Of a stretch of DNA of 47,498 nt, positions 36,917-45,216 are shown piece by piece (position 1 is the first letter of the stretch; the number at the start of each line of letters is the position of its first letter). This DNA is from an uncultured Luminiphilus sp. (GTDB lineage Bacteria > Pseudomonadota > Gammaproteobacteria > Pseudomonadales > Halieaceae), in the NCBI GenBank assembly GCA_938084055.1, contig CALKDK010000012.1, positions 1 to 47,498 of the forward strand, written 5' to 3'. A program made the position numbers and the translations under genes. The notes beneath the pieces are model-generated. The model saw only the letters and a list, made by a program, of their open reading frames with translations. It ran no database searches and was not told the DNA's origin.

Positions 36917-37027
36917 TGTTAAGGTTTACCTCTGTGTCATTAGGGAGCGCATTTAGCCACACACCAGGCGCTACGTCATCGGCTCACCGGATAGTGCACA
37001 TTGTAGCGCGCTCGTGCCCGGGGCGTC

Positions 37028-38047
37028 TTAATCGGAGCCGATCTCTGCGGCGGGCACTGGCCCCAGAGCAAAGGTCTTGCCGCGCACGGCCCTGCGGTAC
37101 TGCCTTGGGGTAACGCCTGCCAGCAGTCGAAAGCGCCGGGAAAAAACCGACGGATTATGGAAACCCACCTGCCAGCCGATTTCAGCCACTGACAGATTAC
37201 TGTTCAGCAGCAGGGAACGGGCCTCGTCGACACGGATTTCATGTTGGTATTGAACAGGGGTCAACTGGGTCGCCACCCTGAAGCGTCGATTCAGGGTTCG
37301 CGGTGTCATGCCGCAGGCCGCTGCCAGCTGGGTCAGGTCGAGGGTCTCGCCAAGCTTACTGCGGATGAGCCACTGGCAGTCAAGGATCTTCTCGTCCTGG
37401 TGCATCTCGCCCGGAGCGCCCAGTTCATGGGGTGTGAAGCGGCGCCTGATTTCCGGTGAAAATTGATTCTCAATCAGGGTCGCCGTGTCCCGGGAGAACA
37501 GCTGACCCGACAGGTAAACCATCAAATCGGCGATGGAGTTGACTGATCCCACGCAAAAAACCCGTTCTGACTGGGTTATCAGTTGGTCTCGGCGCAGGGC
37601 CACATCGGGATAGGCGGCCGCAAATTCTTCGAACCAGTGCCAGTGGGTGGTCGCGTTGTTTCCCGCGAGCACCCCGGCCTGAGCCAATAGGAAGGAGCCT
37701 GTCCCCACGCTGCACACCCAACTGCCGCCGCGCACACAACGTTTTATAACCTCCAGCTGCCAGGCGTGATGATGCAGTACCCATCTGGGGTTTCGCCAAA
37801 TGGCGGGCACGAGTAGAACATCGGGTACCGATACACCGTCGTCACCGGTAACGGCAAGGGACAGGCCTTCAGCGAGTTCTAGCTGACCGGTTTGCTGCGC
37901 TACCACATGCAGTTGCACCGAGCGGCGGGGGCGCCAGGCACTGGCATCCGCGGCAGCCCTCAGGATTTCCAGGGGAAGGGTGATCGAGGTAGCCAACATC
38001 CGTGGATGTGCCAGCGCGAGGAGCCGAATGGGTTTGGGTGTTGCCAT
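37028..38047 (-). CDS. GlxA-family AraC-type transcriptional regulator (DJ-1/PfpI domain plus HTH)
   Basis: About 339 residues. The N-terminal DJ-1/PfpI-like domain (about 5-190) carries the elbow SWVCSVGTGSFLLAQAGVLAGNNATTHW. The C-terminal AraC domain has two helix-turn-helix motifs: LDLTQLAAACGMTPRTLNRRFRVATQLTPVQYQHEIRVDEARSLL and LSVAEIGWQVGFHNPSVFSRRFRLLAGVTPRQYRR. Family members sense amino-acid or quaternary-amine metabolites. The start is ATG 38047; a TTG at 38074 is in frame but less likely. It is divergent from fabY, with two direct repeats 21 bp apart in the gap, a good candidate for its own binding site. Confidence 0.92.
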   Translation of the reverse strand: MATPKPIRLLALAHPRMLATSITLPLEILRAAADASAWRPRRSVQLHVVAQQTGQLELAEGLSLAVTGDDGVSVPDVLLVPAIWRNPRWVLHHHAWQLEVIKRCVRGGSWVCSVGTGSFLLAQAGVLAGNNATTHWHWFEEFAAAYPDVALRRDQLITQSERVFCVGSVNSIADLMVYLSGQLFSRDTATLIENQFSPEIRRRFTPHELGAPGEMHQDEKILDCQWLIRSKLGETLDLTQLAAACGMTPRTLNRRFRVATQLTPVQYQHEIRVDEARSLLLNSNLSVAEIGWQVGFHNPSVFSRRFRLLAGVTPRQYRRAVRGKTFALGPVPAAEIGSD

Positions 38048-38076
38048 AGCGCTTACCACGGGAATTTTTGTCAATT

Positions 38077-38116
38077 ATGGCTTAATAAGTAAAAAATATG
38101 GCTATATAAGTCAAAA
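38077..38116. promoter_or_regulatory. Two tandem direct repeats, candidate AraC-family operator
   Basis: Copy 1 begins ATGGCTTAATAAGT at 38077 and copy 2 begins ATGGCTATATAAGT at 38098. They are exactly 21 bp apart and match at 16 of 19 positions, including the A-tract that follows. Two-turn spacing is what AraC-family monomers or dimers use. The element lies in an AT-rich gap 30 bp from the regulator start and about 125 bp before fabY. Confidence 0.6.
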
Positions 38117-38239
38117 AAATTACCTTTGACGCCCTACACTAGCGGCCAGGATTTGTTGCTGCTGCAACGCGCCCAGTACGAACTGTCGGTTGCGGTGGGG
38201 TGGTAGTGGTTATGCCGGTACTCAGGAGATAGTGCTCAC

Positions 38240-40060
38240 ATGCTTCGCCTTCCCATTCTCGTGGCCGCCGGTGGTATCAACAGTGCCGGGCGAACCTCAA
38301 ATCGGCGTGCTTTCAAGCGCATGGTTATTGAAGCGCTTGATCGCCGCGGCCGGGACGAAACCCGGACCGCCCTGGCGGCCCTCATGGGCACTGAAGACTG
38401 GGCAGAGCAGGACTCGGGTACGCTGGTGCGTCGTATCGAAGACAGTCATTTCGATCCCGGTGCGGTTCCCTGGGCGCGTCGGGTGCTCACTGAGACGCCC
38501 CTCGATGCGGAGATGCCGCCGACCCAGATCACAGAGGGTTTACCGGAGGAGTGGTCCCCCCGGCCCGGGGCCGGTAAGCGTACGGCGATCTCACTCAAGA
38601 AGGGCAGTGAGATTCTGGTGCCGGGTGCCCGGGATTTTGAAGTCAGTGCCGCGGGACTTCTTCCAACCGGATTCGATCCCGGTAAGTTGTACCCGTCCCG
38701 AAATCACCCGAGGGGCCTGCAGATGACGGTATTTGCGGCTTCAGACGTCCTGGCCGACCTGGGTGTTGACTGGTCAGAAGTTGCGGCACGCGTGCCCGCC
38801 GATGGGGTAAGCGTGTATGTCAGCAGTTCCATGGGCCAGCTCGACGAGAGTGGGTCCGGGGGCATGCTGCGAGGTCGTGCTCTGGGTAGGCGCGTCACAT
38901 CCAAGCAGTGTCCCCTTGGCTTCGCAGAAATGCCGGGTGACTTTATCAACGCCTATGTGCTGCAGTCCCTGGGTAACACCGGTCCCGCCGTTGGGGCCTG
39001 CGCCACTTTCCTCTACAACCTGCGCCTTGCCGTGCAGGATATTCGCAGTGGTCGTGCACGTGTGGCTATCGTGGGCGCTGCTGAGGCACCCGTGGTCGCG
39101 GAGGTCATGGAGGGCTATGCGGCTATGGGCGCTCTCGCTTCCGACAAGGCATTGCGAGCGCTTGATGGGCTGCCTGACAATGCCCGGCCAGACCTGCGCC
39201 GTGCATGCCGTCCCTTTGCCAATAATTGTGGCTTCACCATGGCTGAGTCAGCCCAGCTCATGGTGCTGTTTGATGATGCCCTGGCACTCGAGTTGGGTGC
39301 CCCGGTTCTGGGGTCAGTGCCCGATGTCTTCGTGAGTGCGGATGGCCCAAAAAAATCCATCAGTGGCCCCGGGGTGGGTAATTTCGTGACCTTTGCCAAG
39401 GCTGCGGCGGTGCTTCGGGATATGTTGGACGATCGGAGTTTTGCGCGGGAGGGCATGGTGCAGGCCCACGGCACCAGCACGCCACAAAATCGGGTCACCG
39501 AATCTGAAATAGTGAGCCGTGTCGCCACTGCCATGGGGGTGGATAACTGGACGGTAGGCGCCATCAAGAGCTTCATCGGCCACTCGCTGGGTGCCGCCGC
39601 GGGTGACCAGCTATCGGCCATGCTGGGCGTTTGGGAGACCGGCATCATGCCAGGTATCACCACCGTTGATCGCCTCGCCGATGATGTTGCAACCGAGCGA
39701 TTGACTTTTCCACTGGCCACATCAGAAATTGCCGCGCCGGCCTACGCGCTGGTCAACAGCAAGGGTTTTGGCGGCAATAACGCAACCGCCGCGGTGCTCG
39801 GGCCCGGGAAAACCCGCGATCTTCTGGCCCGTCACCACGGTGAGCGTAGCCTGTCGGCCTGGGAGCATCGGCATGACTCCGTGCAGGACAATCGAGGGCG
39901 TTTAGAAAGCGAACGACTGCAGGACCAGTGGGCCCCGCAGTACCATTTCAATGAAGGGGTGCTGGATAACGCGTCGGTGCGTCTTGATGCGGATAGGATT
40001 GTACTGGGCAACAGGACCATCAAACTCCGCACGGATTTGCCTGATACCTGGAAACCATGA
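38240..40060 (+). CDS. fabY: Beta-ketoacyl-ACP synthase FabY (fatty-acid synthesis initiation)
   Basis: A 606-residue KAS I/II-like enzyme that matches Pseudomonas aeruginosa FabY along its length: RLPILVAAGGINSAGRTSNRRAFKRMVIE, LPTGFDPGKLYPSRNHPRGLQMTVFAASD, LGFAEMPGDFINAYVLQSLGNTGPAVGACATFLYN, RRACRPFANNCGFTMAES. The nucleophile is Cys254 and the catalytic His residues are H410 (VQAHGTSTPQNRVTES) and H448 (SFIGHSLGAAAGDQ). FabY condenses acetyl-CoA with malonyl-ACP to begin fatty-acid synthesis, replacing FabH. ATG 38240 is preceded by AGGAG at 11 bp. It is divergent from the GlxA-type regulator, which may control it. Confidence 0.95.
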   Translation: MLRLPILVAAGGINSAGRTSNRRAFKRMVIEALDRRGRDETRTALAALMGTEDWAEQDSGTLVRRIEDSHFDPGAVPWARRVLTETPLDAEMPPTQITEGLPEEWSPRPGAGKRTAISLKKGSEILVPGARDFEVSAAGLLPTGFDPGKLYPSRNHPRGLQMTVFAASDVLADLGVDWSEVAARVPADGVSVYVSSSMGQLDESGSGGMLRGRALGRRVTSKQCPLGFAEMPGDFINAYVLQSLGNTGPAVGACATFLYNLRLAVQDIRSGRARVAIVGAAEAPVVAEVMEGYAAMGALASDKALRALDGLPDNARPDLRRACRPFANNCGFTMAESAQLMVLFDDALALELGAPVLGSVPDVFVSADGPKKSISGPGVGNFVTFAKAAAVLRDMLDDRSFAREGMVQAHGTSTPQNRVTESEIVSRVATAMGVDNWTVGAIKSFIGHSLGAAAGDQLSAMLGVWETGIMPGITTVDRLADDVATERLTFPLATSEIAAPAYALVNSKGFGGNNATAAVLGPGKTRDLLARHHGERSLSAWEHRHDSVQDNRGRLESERLQDQWAPQYHFNEGVLDNASVRLDADRIVLGNRTIKLRTDLPDTWKP

Positions 40061-40123
40061 GCTACAACACGGGGCGCTGGCACTGGTATCCTTAGCGCGC
40101 ATTCGTTTATGGCTCTATCAATC

Positions 40124-40678
40124 ATGTCAGTAGTCGACGCGCTTCATAACCGTAATTCCCATTCCAAGCTGATTGAACCCGGACCTGATCGGACGCAACT
40201 GGAGGCCATCATTACGGCTGGCCTTCGTGCTCCCGATCACGGTCGCTTACGCCCCTGGCAATTTATCGGAGTTGAGAAGGAGCGTCGTGCTGCGCTTGGT
40301 AAAACCTTCGAACAGGCCCTGCTGTTAACCCATCCCGATGCGAGTGCTGCGGAGCGTGACAAAGCCCGCGCCGCACCCCTGCGCGCGCCCCTTATTGTTG
40401 CCGGTCTGGTGCGGCCGGTAGAGCATCCCAAGGTGCCCCGGGTTGAGCAGGTAGCGGCGGTGGCCTGCGCGCTCTTTGCCATGTCGTTGGCTTCAGAGTC
40501 ACTCGGCTTTGGCACGATGTGGCGAACCGGGCGTTATGCACAGGATGCATCGGTTATCGGTGACCTGGGCGGTCGACCCGGTGATGAAGTTGTGGGTTTC
40601 CTCTATATTGGTACGCGCCAGGGTGATACAAAGCCGCTACCCGAAGTTCAAATAGAGACTTATTTCAATTACTACTGA
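40124..40678 (+). CDS. Nitroreductase, YdjA-like
   Basis: A 184-residue short nitroreductase. It resembles E. coli YdjA: MSVVDALHNRNSHSKLIEPGPDRTQLEAIITAGLRAPDHGRLRPWQFIGVE at the N-terminus, then EQVAAVACALFAMSLASESLGFGTMWRTGRYAQD and DEVVGFLYIGTRQG. It is an FMN-dependent dimer; the physiological substrate is unknown. The start is taken as ATG 40124 (family N-terminus MSVVDALHNRNS); ATG 40109 is also in frame. It follows fabY by 63 bp on the same strand. Confidence 0.9.
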   Translation: MSVVDALHNRNSHSKLIEPGPDRTQLEAIITAGLRAPDHGRLRPWQFIGVEKERRAALGKTFEQALLLTHPDASAAERDKARAAPLRAPLIVAGLVRPVEHPKVPRVEQVAAVACALFAMSLASESLGFGTMWRTGRYAQDASVIGDLGGRPGDEVVGFLYIGTRQGDTKPLPEVQIETYFNYY

Positions 40679-40777
40679 CGGGCTCCGCATGGGCCCACTA
40701 TGCTCATGACGGCGTCCGATGGGGACTGGCTACCCCGCGGACTGCCTGGATGATGCGACAATTAACGGAGAAGCAAC

Positions 40778-41596
40778 GTGTCTGATTTCCCTGCAACAAC
40801 AACCCTGGCGCTGCGTCTTGAGGATTACGTCCTTGAGGTGAAATTAAATCGGCCCGAGGTTGCCAACGCCATGAATTTGCCGATGTGGCGAGAACTGCAG
40901 GAGGCCTTTGAATGGGCCGACGAGTCCTCCGACGTGCGGGTCGTTGTCCTTTCCGGCGAGGGGAAACATTTTTGTGCCGGCATCGATCTGGCCATGTTTG
41001 GCAATATCCAGGTCGACCATGAAGATCCCAGCCTGGCCAGCGAAAAATTCGTCAGGCATTTGCGGGGCCTGCAACGCAACCTGCAATCCCTCCGTAAGTG
41101 TCGCAAACCGGTTTTGGCAGCGCTGCACGGGGCCTGCGTGGGTGGTGCCATTGACATGATTTGCTACACCGATATGCGCTACTGCGCTGCGGGTACCACC
41201 TTTTGTGTCAAGGAGATCGACATTGGGATAGTTGCCGATGTGGGCACACTGCAGAACCTGCCCGCGCTGATGCCTGAGGGCCTGGTGCGCGAACTGGCAT
41301 TTACGGGACGAACCATGGATGCTGAAGAGGCCACCCAGAGTGGTTTTGTCACTCGACTCTACGCCGATCGGGAAGCACTGATGGCAGGTGTTCTTGGTAT
41401 TGCCAGGGAGCTGGCCAGCAAAGCTCCGCTCGCGCTTCGCGGCACAAAACAGGTGCTCAATTACACCCGGGACCACACTGTCGAAGATGGCCTGGAGTAC
41501 GTGGCCATCTGGAATGCCAGCATGATGAGCAAGGTCGAAGTCCAGGAGGCCATGACCGCCAAACTGGAGAAACGGTCTCCAAAGTTCATGGATTGA
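40778..41596 (+). CDS. Crotonase-family protein, dienoyl-CoA isomerase-like
   Basis: A 272-residue enoyl-CoA hydratase/isomerase family member. The oxyanion-hole segments are HFCAGIDLAMF (64-74) and LHGACVGGAIDMI. The acidic triad of the delta3,5-delta2,4-dienoyl-CoA isomerases is present with correct spacing: D126 (GAIDM), E146 (KEIDIG) and D154 (VADVGTLQ). This group moves double bonds during beta-oxidation of unsaturated fatty acids. GTG 40778 has GGAG a few bases upstream. It lies 6 bp before the PpiC-like gene and may be co-transcribed with it. The specific substrate is inferred, not shown. Confidence 0.9.
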   Translation: MSDFPATTTLALRLEDYVLEVKLNRPEVANAMNLPMWRELQEAFEWADESSDVRVVVLSGEGKHFCAGIDLAMFGNIQVDHEDPSLASEKFVRHLRGLQRNLQSLRKCRKPVLAALHGACVGGAIDMICYTDMRYCAAGTTFCVKEIDIGIVADVGTLQNLPALMPEGLVRELAFTGRTMDAEEATQSGFVTRLYADREALMAGVLGIARELASKAPLALRGTKQVLNYTRDHTVEDGLEYVAIWNASMMSKVEVQEAMTAKLEKRSPKFMD

Positions 41597-41602
41597 CTGC
41601 CC

Positions 41603-42556
41603 ATGGCGATGTTTTTTACCCAGCGAATACTGCCGGGACCGGTCTGGTTACACTTTTTTCTGGTGGGCGCGGTGCTCTATGGCGTGATGAGCGTCGTCTA
41701 TCCAGCGCCGAAACCCGTTCTCGGCCCTCCCAACCCGTCGCGCCTCGATGTGATGGCCGAAAGTTATGCAAAGATGGTGGGTGCTCCCCCTTCTGATGGC
41801 GATGTAGCGCGATTTATTGAGCTGGAGCTTCGGGACGAGTTGCTGTTCAGGGAGGCGTTGGCGCGCAAGTTGCACCAGCTTGATCCCGTGATAGAGCAAC
41901 GCATCCTGCGCAACATGCGTTTCCTTGATCCCGGCACCGTGGTGGAAGAGTCGCAGTTGGTCGCCGATGGGTTGGGGCTCAATATGCACCTGACTGATGA
42001 GGTCATTCGCCGTCGTCTGGTACAGGTCATGACGCAACTCCTCATCGCGGGGGCGGGCCTTGAAGCGGTGACTGACGGCCAACTGGCGGCGGCCTACGAG
42101 GCCCGACGTGGGAGTTTTCTCGAGCCCGCCCGGGTGAACTTCAGCCATGTTTTTCTCGGTGAAGTCACCCGTGAGGAGGCCCTTGAGGTATTGGCAGATA
42201 TCGAGGCGCGGGCGTTGCCTGTGGGCGAGGCCATCCGCCTTGGTCGTGCCTTTCTCTCGGGGTTTAACTTCACAGGCCTGAGTTGGGCGGACGTCGGCTC
42301 GCGATTGGGTCGGGAGTTTGCAGCAACGCTCCGCAGCCGTGTAGAGGTCGATGGCGATGTGGGTTGGATGACGCCGGTCGAATCGGTCTATGGCATGCAC
42401 CTGGTCTATGTGCAGTCCTATGAAAATGAACGTCCGCAGACCTTCGATGAAGTGGCCGAGAAGTTGCGCTGGGATCTCAAAACTGAGCGGGAGCAGGCAG
42501 CACTGGACGCGGCCGTCGCAACCCTCATGGCGCAGTATGAGGTACAGCGGTCGTGA
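41603..42556 (+). CDS. Membrane-anchored parvulin-type peptidyl-prolyl isomerase (PpiC/SurA-like)
   Basis: A 317-residue protein. One N-terminal transmembrane helix (about 13-35, VWLHFFLVGAVLYGVMSVVY) anchors it, with the rest in the periplasm. A SurA-like helical segment (about 50-170) includes IELELRDELLFREALARKLHQLDPVIEQRILRNM. The PPIase domain follows, with VNFSHVFLGEVTREEALEVL and the conserved GDVGWMTPVESVYGMHLVYVQSYE. Predicted to help fold or assemble an exported protein. It overlaps the HupE/UreJ gene by four bases, making that membrane protein the natural candidate client or partner. Confidence 0.86.
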   Translation: MAMFFTQRILPGPVWLHFFLVGAVLYGVMSVVYPAPKPVLGPPNPSRLDVMAESYAKMVGAPPSDGDVARFIELELRDELLFREALARKLHQLDPVIEQRILRNMRFLDPGTVVEESQLVADGLGLNMHLTDEVIRRRLVQVMTQLLIAGAGLEAVTDGQLAAAYEARRGSFLEPARVNFSHVFLGEVTREEALEVLADIEARALPVGEAIRLGRAFLSGFNFTGLSWADVGSRLGREFAATLRSRVEVDGDVGWMTPVESVYGMHLVYVQSYENERPQTFDEVAEKLRWDLKTEREQAALDAAVATLMAQYEVQRS

Positions 42557-43533
42557 GGTATTTTCTGCTCTGCGTCCTGATTGCGGTGAGTGCCCCGACC
42601 GCTGCCCATCGCTTTGCCCCCTCGCTCCTTCAGATACAGGAATCGGGCACGGAGCGTTATGCCGTTACCTGGAAAACGCCCATACAACAGGTCAGTGATA
42701 TTCCCCTGCAGCCCGAACTACCTGCGATATGCACCAGAGAGGCAGAGTCCCCCTGGATCCGGGAGGGCACGGGTAAGCTGCGCCAGACGACCTATCGCTG
42801 CGAGGGAGGGCTGGTGGGTCAGGTGGTCGGTGTTTCTGGGCTCGGGCCCAACCAGAGTTCGGTTATGTTGAATCTGGCTTTGCGTGAAGGCGTTGGTCAC
42901 CAGGCCGTACTCACTCCAGAGTCGCCCAAGTTCACTGTGCCGGAGGAGCCGGACCGCTGGCAGGTGGTGGGGCGCTACAGTGCGTTGGGTGCGGAACATA
43001 TCTGGGCGGGGCTTGATCACCTGCTGTTTGTGTTCGGCCTTTTGCTGCTGGTGGGTCAGGGGTACCGGCTGGTATGGACAATCACTGCCTTTACCGTGGG
43101 CCACAGCATCACCCTCGCCATGGTCACTCTGGGGGTTTTTGATTACCCGGTGGCGTTTATCGAGTTTCTGATTGCACTGTCCATTTTCGTGCTGGCACTG
43201 GAGCTGACCCGGGAGCGTGGGCAGTCCCGGCTGTGGCGTCAGCCCTGGTGGCTGGCAGGTGTATTCGGCCTGTTGCACGGCATGGGTTTTGCCGGTGCGC
43301 TCGCGGAAACAGGCTTGCCCCAGGGTAACCTTCCCCTCGCGCTGTTGTTCTTCAACGTGGGTATTGAGCTCGGCCAGCTGGCGTTTATTGCCGTCTTGCT
43401 CCTGTTCGCGATCGCCCTGAGACGTGTGGTGCGCCAGCCGCCTGCGTCGGTGTGGCTGCAGCTGCCAGTTTTTGTGCTCGGAACCCTGAGCGCCATGTGG
43501 TGTATTGAGCGGGGGCTTGAGGTGCTGGGCTAA
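42553..43533 (+). CDS. HupE/UreJ_2-family membrane protein
   Basis: A 326-residue protein with a cleavable signal (MRYFLLCVLIAVSAPTAA), a periplasmic N-terminal domain to about residue 150 with two Cys that may form a disulfide, and then about six transmembrane helices. Family motifs: GAEHIWAGLDHLLFVFGLLLL, ITAFTVGHSITLAMVTLGVF, FGLLHGMGFAGALAETGLP and LLFFNVGIELGQLAFIAV. The intramembrane His residues suggest metal transport (Ni/Co-like) as in HupE and UreJ, but substrate is unproven. The GTG start overlaps the ppiC stop (GTGA), so translation is coupled. No hydrogenase or urease genes are in the window. Confidence 0.88.
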   Translation: MRYFLLCVLIAVSAPTAAHRFAPSLLQIQESGTERYAVTWKTPIQQVSDIPLQPELPAICTREAESPWIREGTGKLRQTTYRCEGGLVGQVVGVSGLGPNQSSVMLNLALREGVGHQAVLTPESPKFTVPEEPDRWQVVGRYSALGAEHIWAGLDHLLFVFGLLLLVGQGYRLVWTITAFTVGHSITLAMVTLGVFDYPVAFIEFLIALSIFVLALELTRERGQSRLWRQPWWLAGVFGLLHGMGFAGALAETGLPQGNLPLALLFFNVGIELGQLAFIAVLLLFAIALRRVVRQPPASVWLQLPVFVLGTLSAMWCIERGLEVLG

Positions 43534-43566
43534 ACAGGCATGCAGTACCAAGTGCCCCTGCCCGCG

Positions 43567-44394
43567 TTATTCCCCGGGTGGCTGCCCCGGCCAGTTGCTC
43601 ATAACGATCATTGGGTGAAACGCGAGTTGGATGCCTTCGTCGATGTGGTTTTCGTTTTCAAGCACATCCTTGCGCCGCACCCAACCATTACCCGATCGAG
43701 TGTCGATGGCGTCTGTGAGGTCGATGCCACCCAGCCCTGCGAAGGCCTGCTCCAGGTCGATATTGTAGACGCTGACCTGTAATGACACCGCGGACACCGG
43801 GCGGGTCCAGTCGAAATCGGCCGAGACGCCATCGCCGGGTCCTTTCAGTGAGGGTTTGCGAGAAACACCATTGAATCGTGCAATGCGATTCATACCCCCG
43901 GCGACAACCGCGTCGTGCTCCACGAGGTCGGTGAAGACAAACCCGTCAACATCTGTTTTGTCGCGCATGTCGTCCCGCACGGACTGGACAATCTGGATAA
44001 ATGTTTTGGTATTGATGCGTCCGGTACTGGGATCCACCGGGTCGCCATAAATGAGCGTTGCGTTGTTCCAGCGCTGGGAAAACTCCCGTTGGGGCAGGAT
44101 GTTGTAACCGTTGGCTCGGAGATAGGCGGCAATGCGGCCGTCAACCATGCTCTCCGACTTCTTGATGTAGTTGCGTGAGGGGGCACCAATGTTGATGTGG
44201 GCGATAACGACATTCTTGATGGGCTGCTTGTCGATAACCGCCTGATTCAGTTGGTTGGGATTGGTGGTCGCGTTGTATCCACCCCCCACGGTTGTCTCGC
44301 AGCCTGAAGCCAGAAACAACCAAAGGGCAGTTAACAGCCCGAGCGTCAAAGTGACTGGGCTGGCAGTTAGGCGTGGACCTGTGTGCTGATGCAT
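43567..44394 (-). CDS. Exported lipoprotein of unknown function
   Basis: A 275-residue protein. The signal peptide ends in a lipobox LASGC (Cys32), so it is predicted to be membrane-anchored. The mature part starts with an Asn/Gln-rich linker and continues with alternating strands and helices: KNVVIAHINIGAPSRNYIKKSESMVDGRIAAYLRANGYNILPQREFSQRW, KTFIQIVQSVRDDMRDKTDVDGFVFTDLVEHDAV. That resembles the LpoB/GNA1162-like Rossmann lipoproteins, but I cannot name a family. ATG 44394 has AAGGGA nine bases upstream. It is divergent from the hydrolase gene across only 51 bp. Confidence 0.8.
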   Translation of the reverse strand: MHQHTGPRLTASPVTLTLGLLTALWLFLASGCETTVGGGYNATTNPNQLNQAVIDKQPIKNVVIAHINIGAPSRNYIKKSESMVDGRIAAYLRANGYNILPQREFSQRWNNATLIYGDPVDPSTGRINTKTFIQIVQSVRDDMRDKTDVDGFVFTDLVEHDAVVAGGMNRIARFNGVSRKPSLKGPGDGVSADFDWTRPVSAVSLQVSVYNIDLEQAFAGLGGIDLTDAIDTRSGNGWVRRKDVLENENHIDEGIQLAFHPMIVMSNWPGQPPGE

Positions 44395-44445
44395 TGCAAT
44401 AATCCCTTACAAAAGAGGTCACATGCTAGCAGAGGAGGTGAGTCC

Positions 44446-45216
44446 GTGGGTACGGTACTCCACGACAGTGTCTTGGGCGAGGGGCCCGATGTGGTCTTGT
44501 TACACGGTTTGTTTGGGCAGGGTACAAATTTGGGGGGCATTGCCCGGGGTTTGCAGGGTGCTTACCGGGTCCACAGCCTGGACCTGCCCGATCATGGGCG
44601 TTCCGGCTGGACTGCCGCCCCGTCAATCCCCGGTTATGCCGAGGCTGTCTCAGACTGGATGGCGGCGAGATCGATATCGAGGGCCCATTTTGTCGGTCAC
44701 TCCCTTGGCGGTAAGGTCGCAATGGCCCTGGCGTTGGCCTGTCCCACTTTGGTGGACCGCCTCGTGGTGGCGGATATTGCGCCGGTTGCCTACCAGCCCA
44801 GCCACGGCAATATTTTGGCCGGTCTCGCCGCCGTGAGTGCCGCCGGCTGTGCCAGTCGGGGCGATGCCGATGCGGTGCTGCAAGCCCATGTTGAAGCTCC
44901 GGGGGTCCGTCAGTTCCTGCTCATGAGCCTCATGAGAACCGAGCACAACCGAGCAATGGATTGGCGACTAAATCGTGAGGGACTGACCCAAGGCTACCCG
45001 CGCCTGCTGGAGGCCCTTGAGGAAAGTACACCTTTCGACGGCGAATGCCTGTTTATTCGCGGCGCACATTCGGACTACGTAAAAGAGGGTGACATGACGG
45101 TTGTGGCCCGTCTGTTTCCCCACTACCGATTGGTTGCCCTTGCGAATTCGGGGCACTGGCTCCATATGGATGAGCCCGCGCAGTTCAATACGCAGCTCCT
45201 GGCATTCTTGACTTGA
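44446..45216 (+). CDS. Alpha/beta hydrolase (YbfF-like esterase)
   Basis: A 256-residue hydrolase. Oxyanion segment VVLLHGLFGQGTNLGGIARGL; DLPDHGRSGW; nucleophile elbow GHSLGGKVAMALAL; catalytic Asp in LFIRGAHSDYV; catalytic His in NSGHWLHMDEP. The layout matches YbfF, an acyl-CoA/methyl ester esterase. The start was set at GTG 44446, because GAGGAGG (44432-44438) lies seven bases upstream and the family N-terminus fits; a longer frame from 44383 would run into the divergent gene. Cytosolic. Confidence 0.9.
   Translation: MGTVLHDSVLGEGPDVVLLHGLFGQGTNLGGIARGLQGAYRVHSLDLPDHGRSGWTAAPSIPGYAEAVSDWMAARSISRAHFVGHSLGGKVAMALALACPTLVDRLVVADIAPVAYQPSHGNILAGLAAVSAAGCASRGDADAVLQAHVEAPGVRQFLLMSLMRTEHNRAMDWRLNREGLTQGYPRLLEALEESTPFDGECLFIRGAHSDYVKEGDMTVVARLFPHYRLVALANSGHWLHMDEPAQFNTQLLAFLT

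Noticed and set aside
42718..43551. Minus-strand frame of 277 codons
   Set aside because: It is antisense to the HupE/UreJ gene and very rich in Gln/His, typical of a shadow frame.
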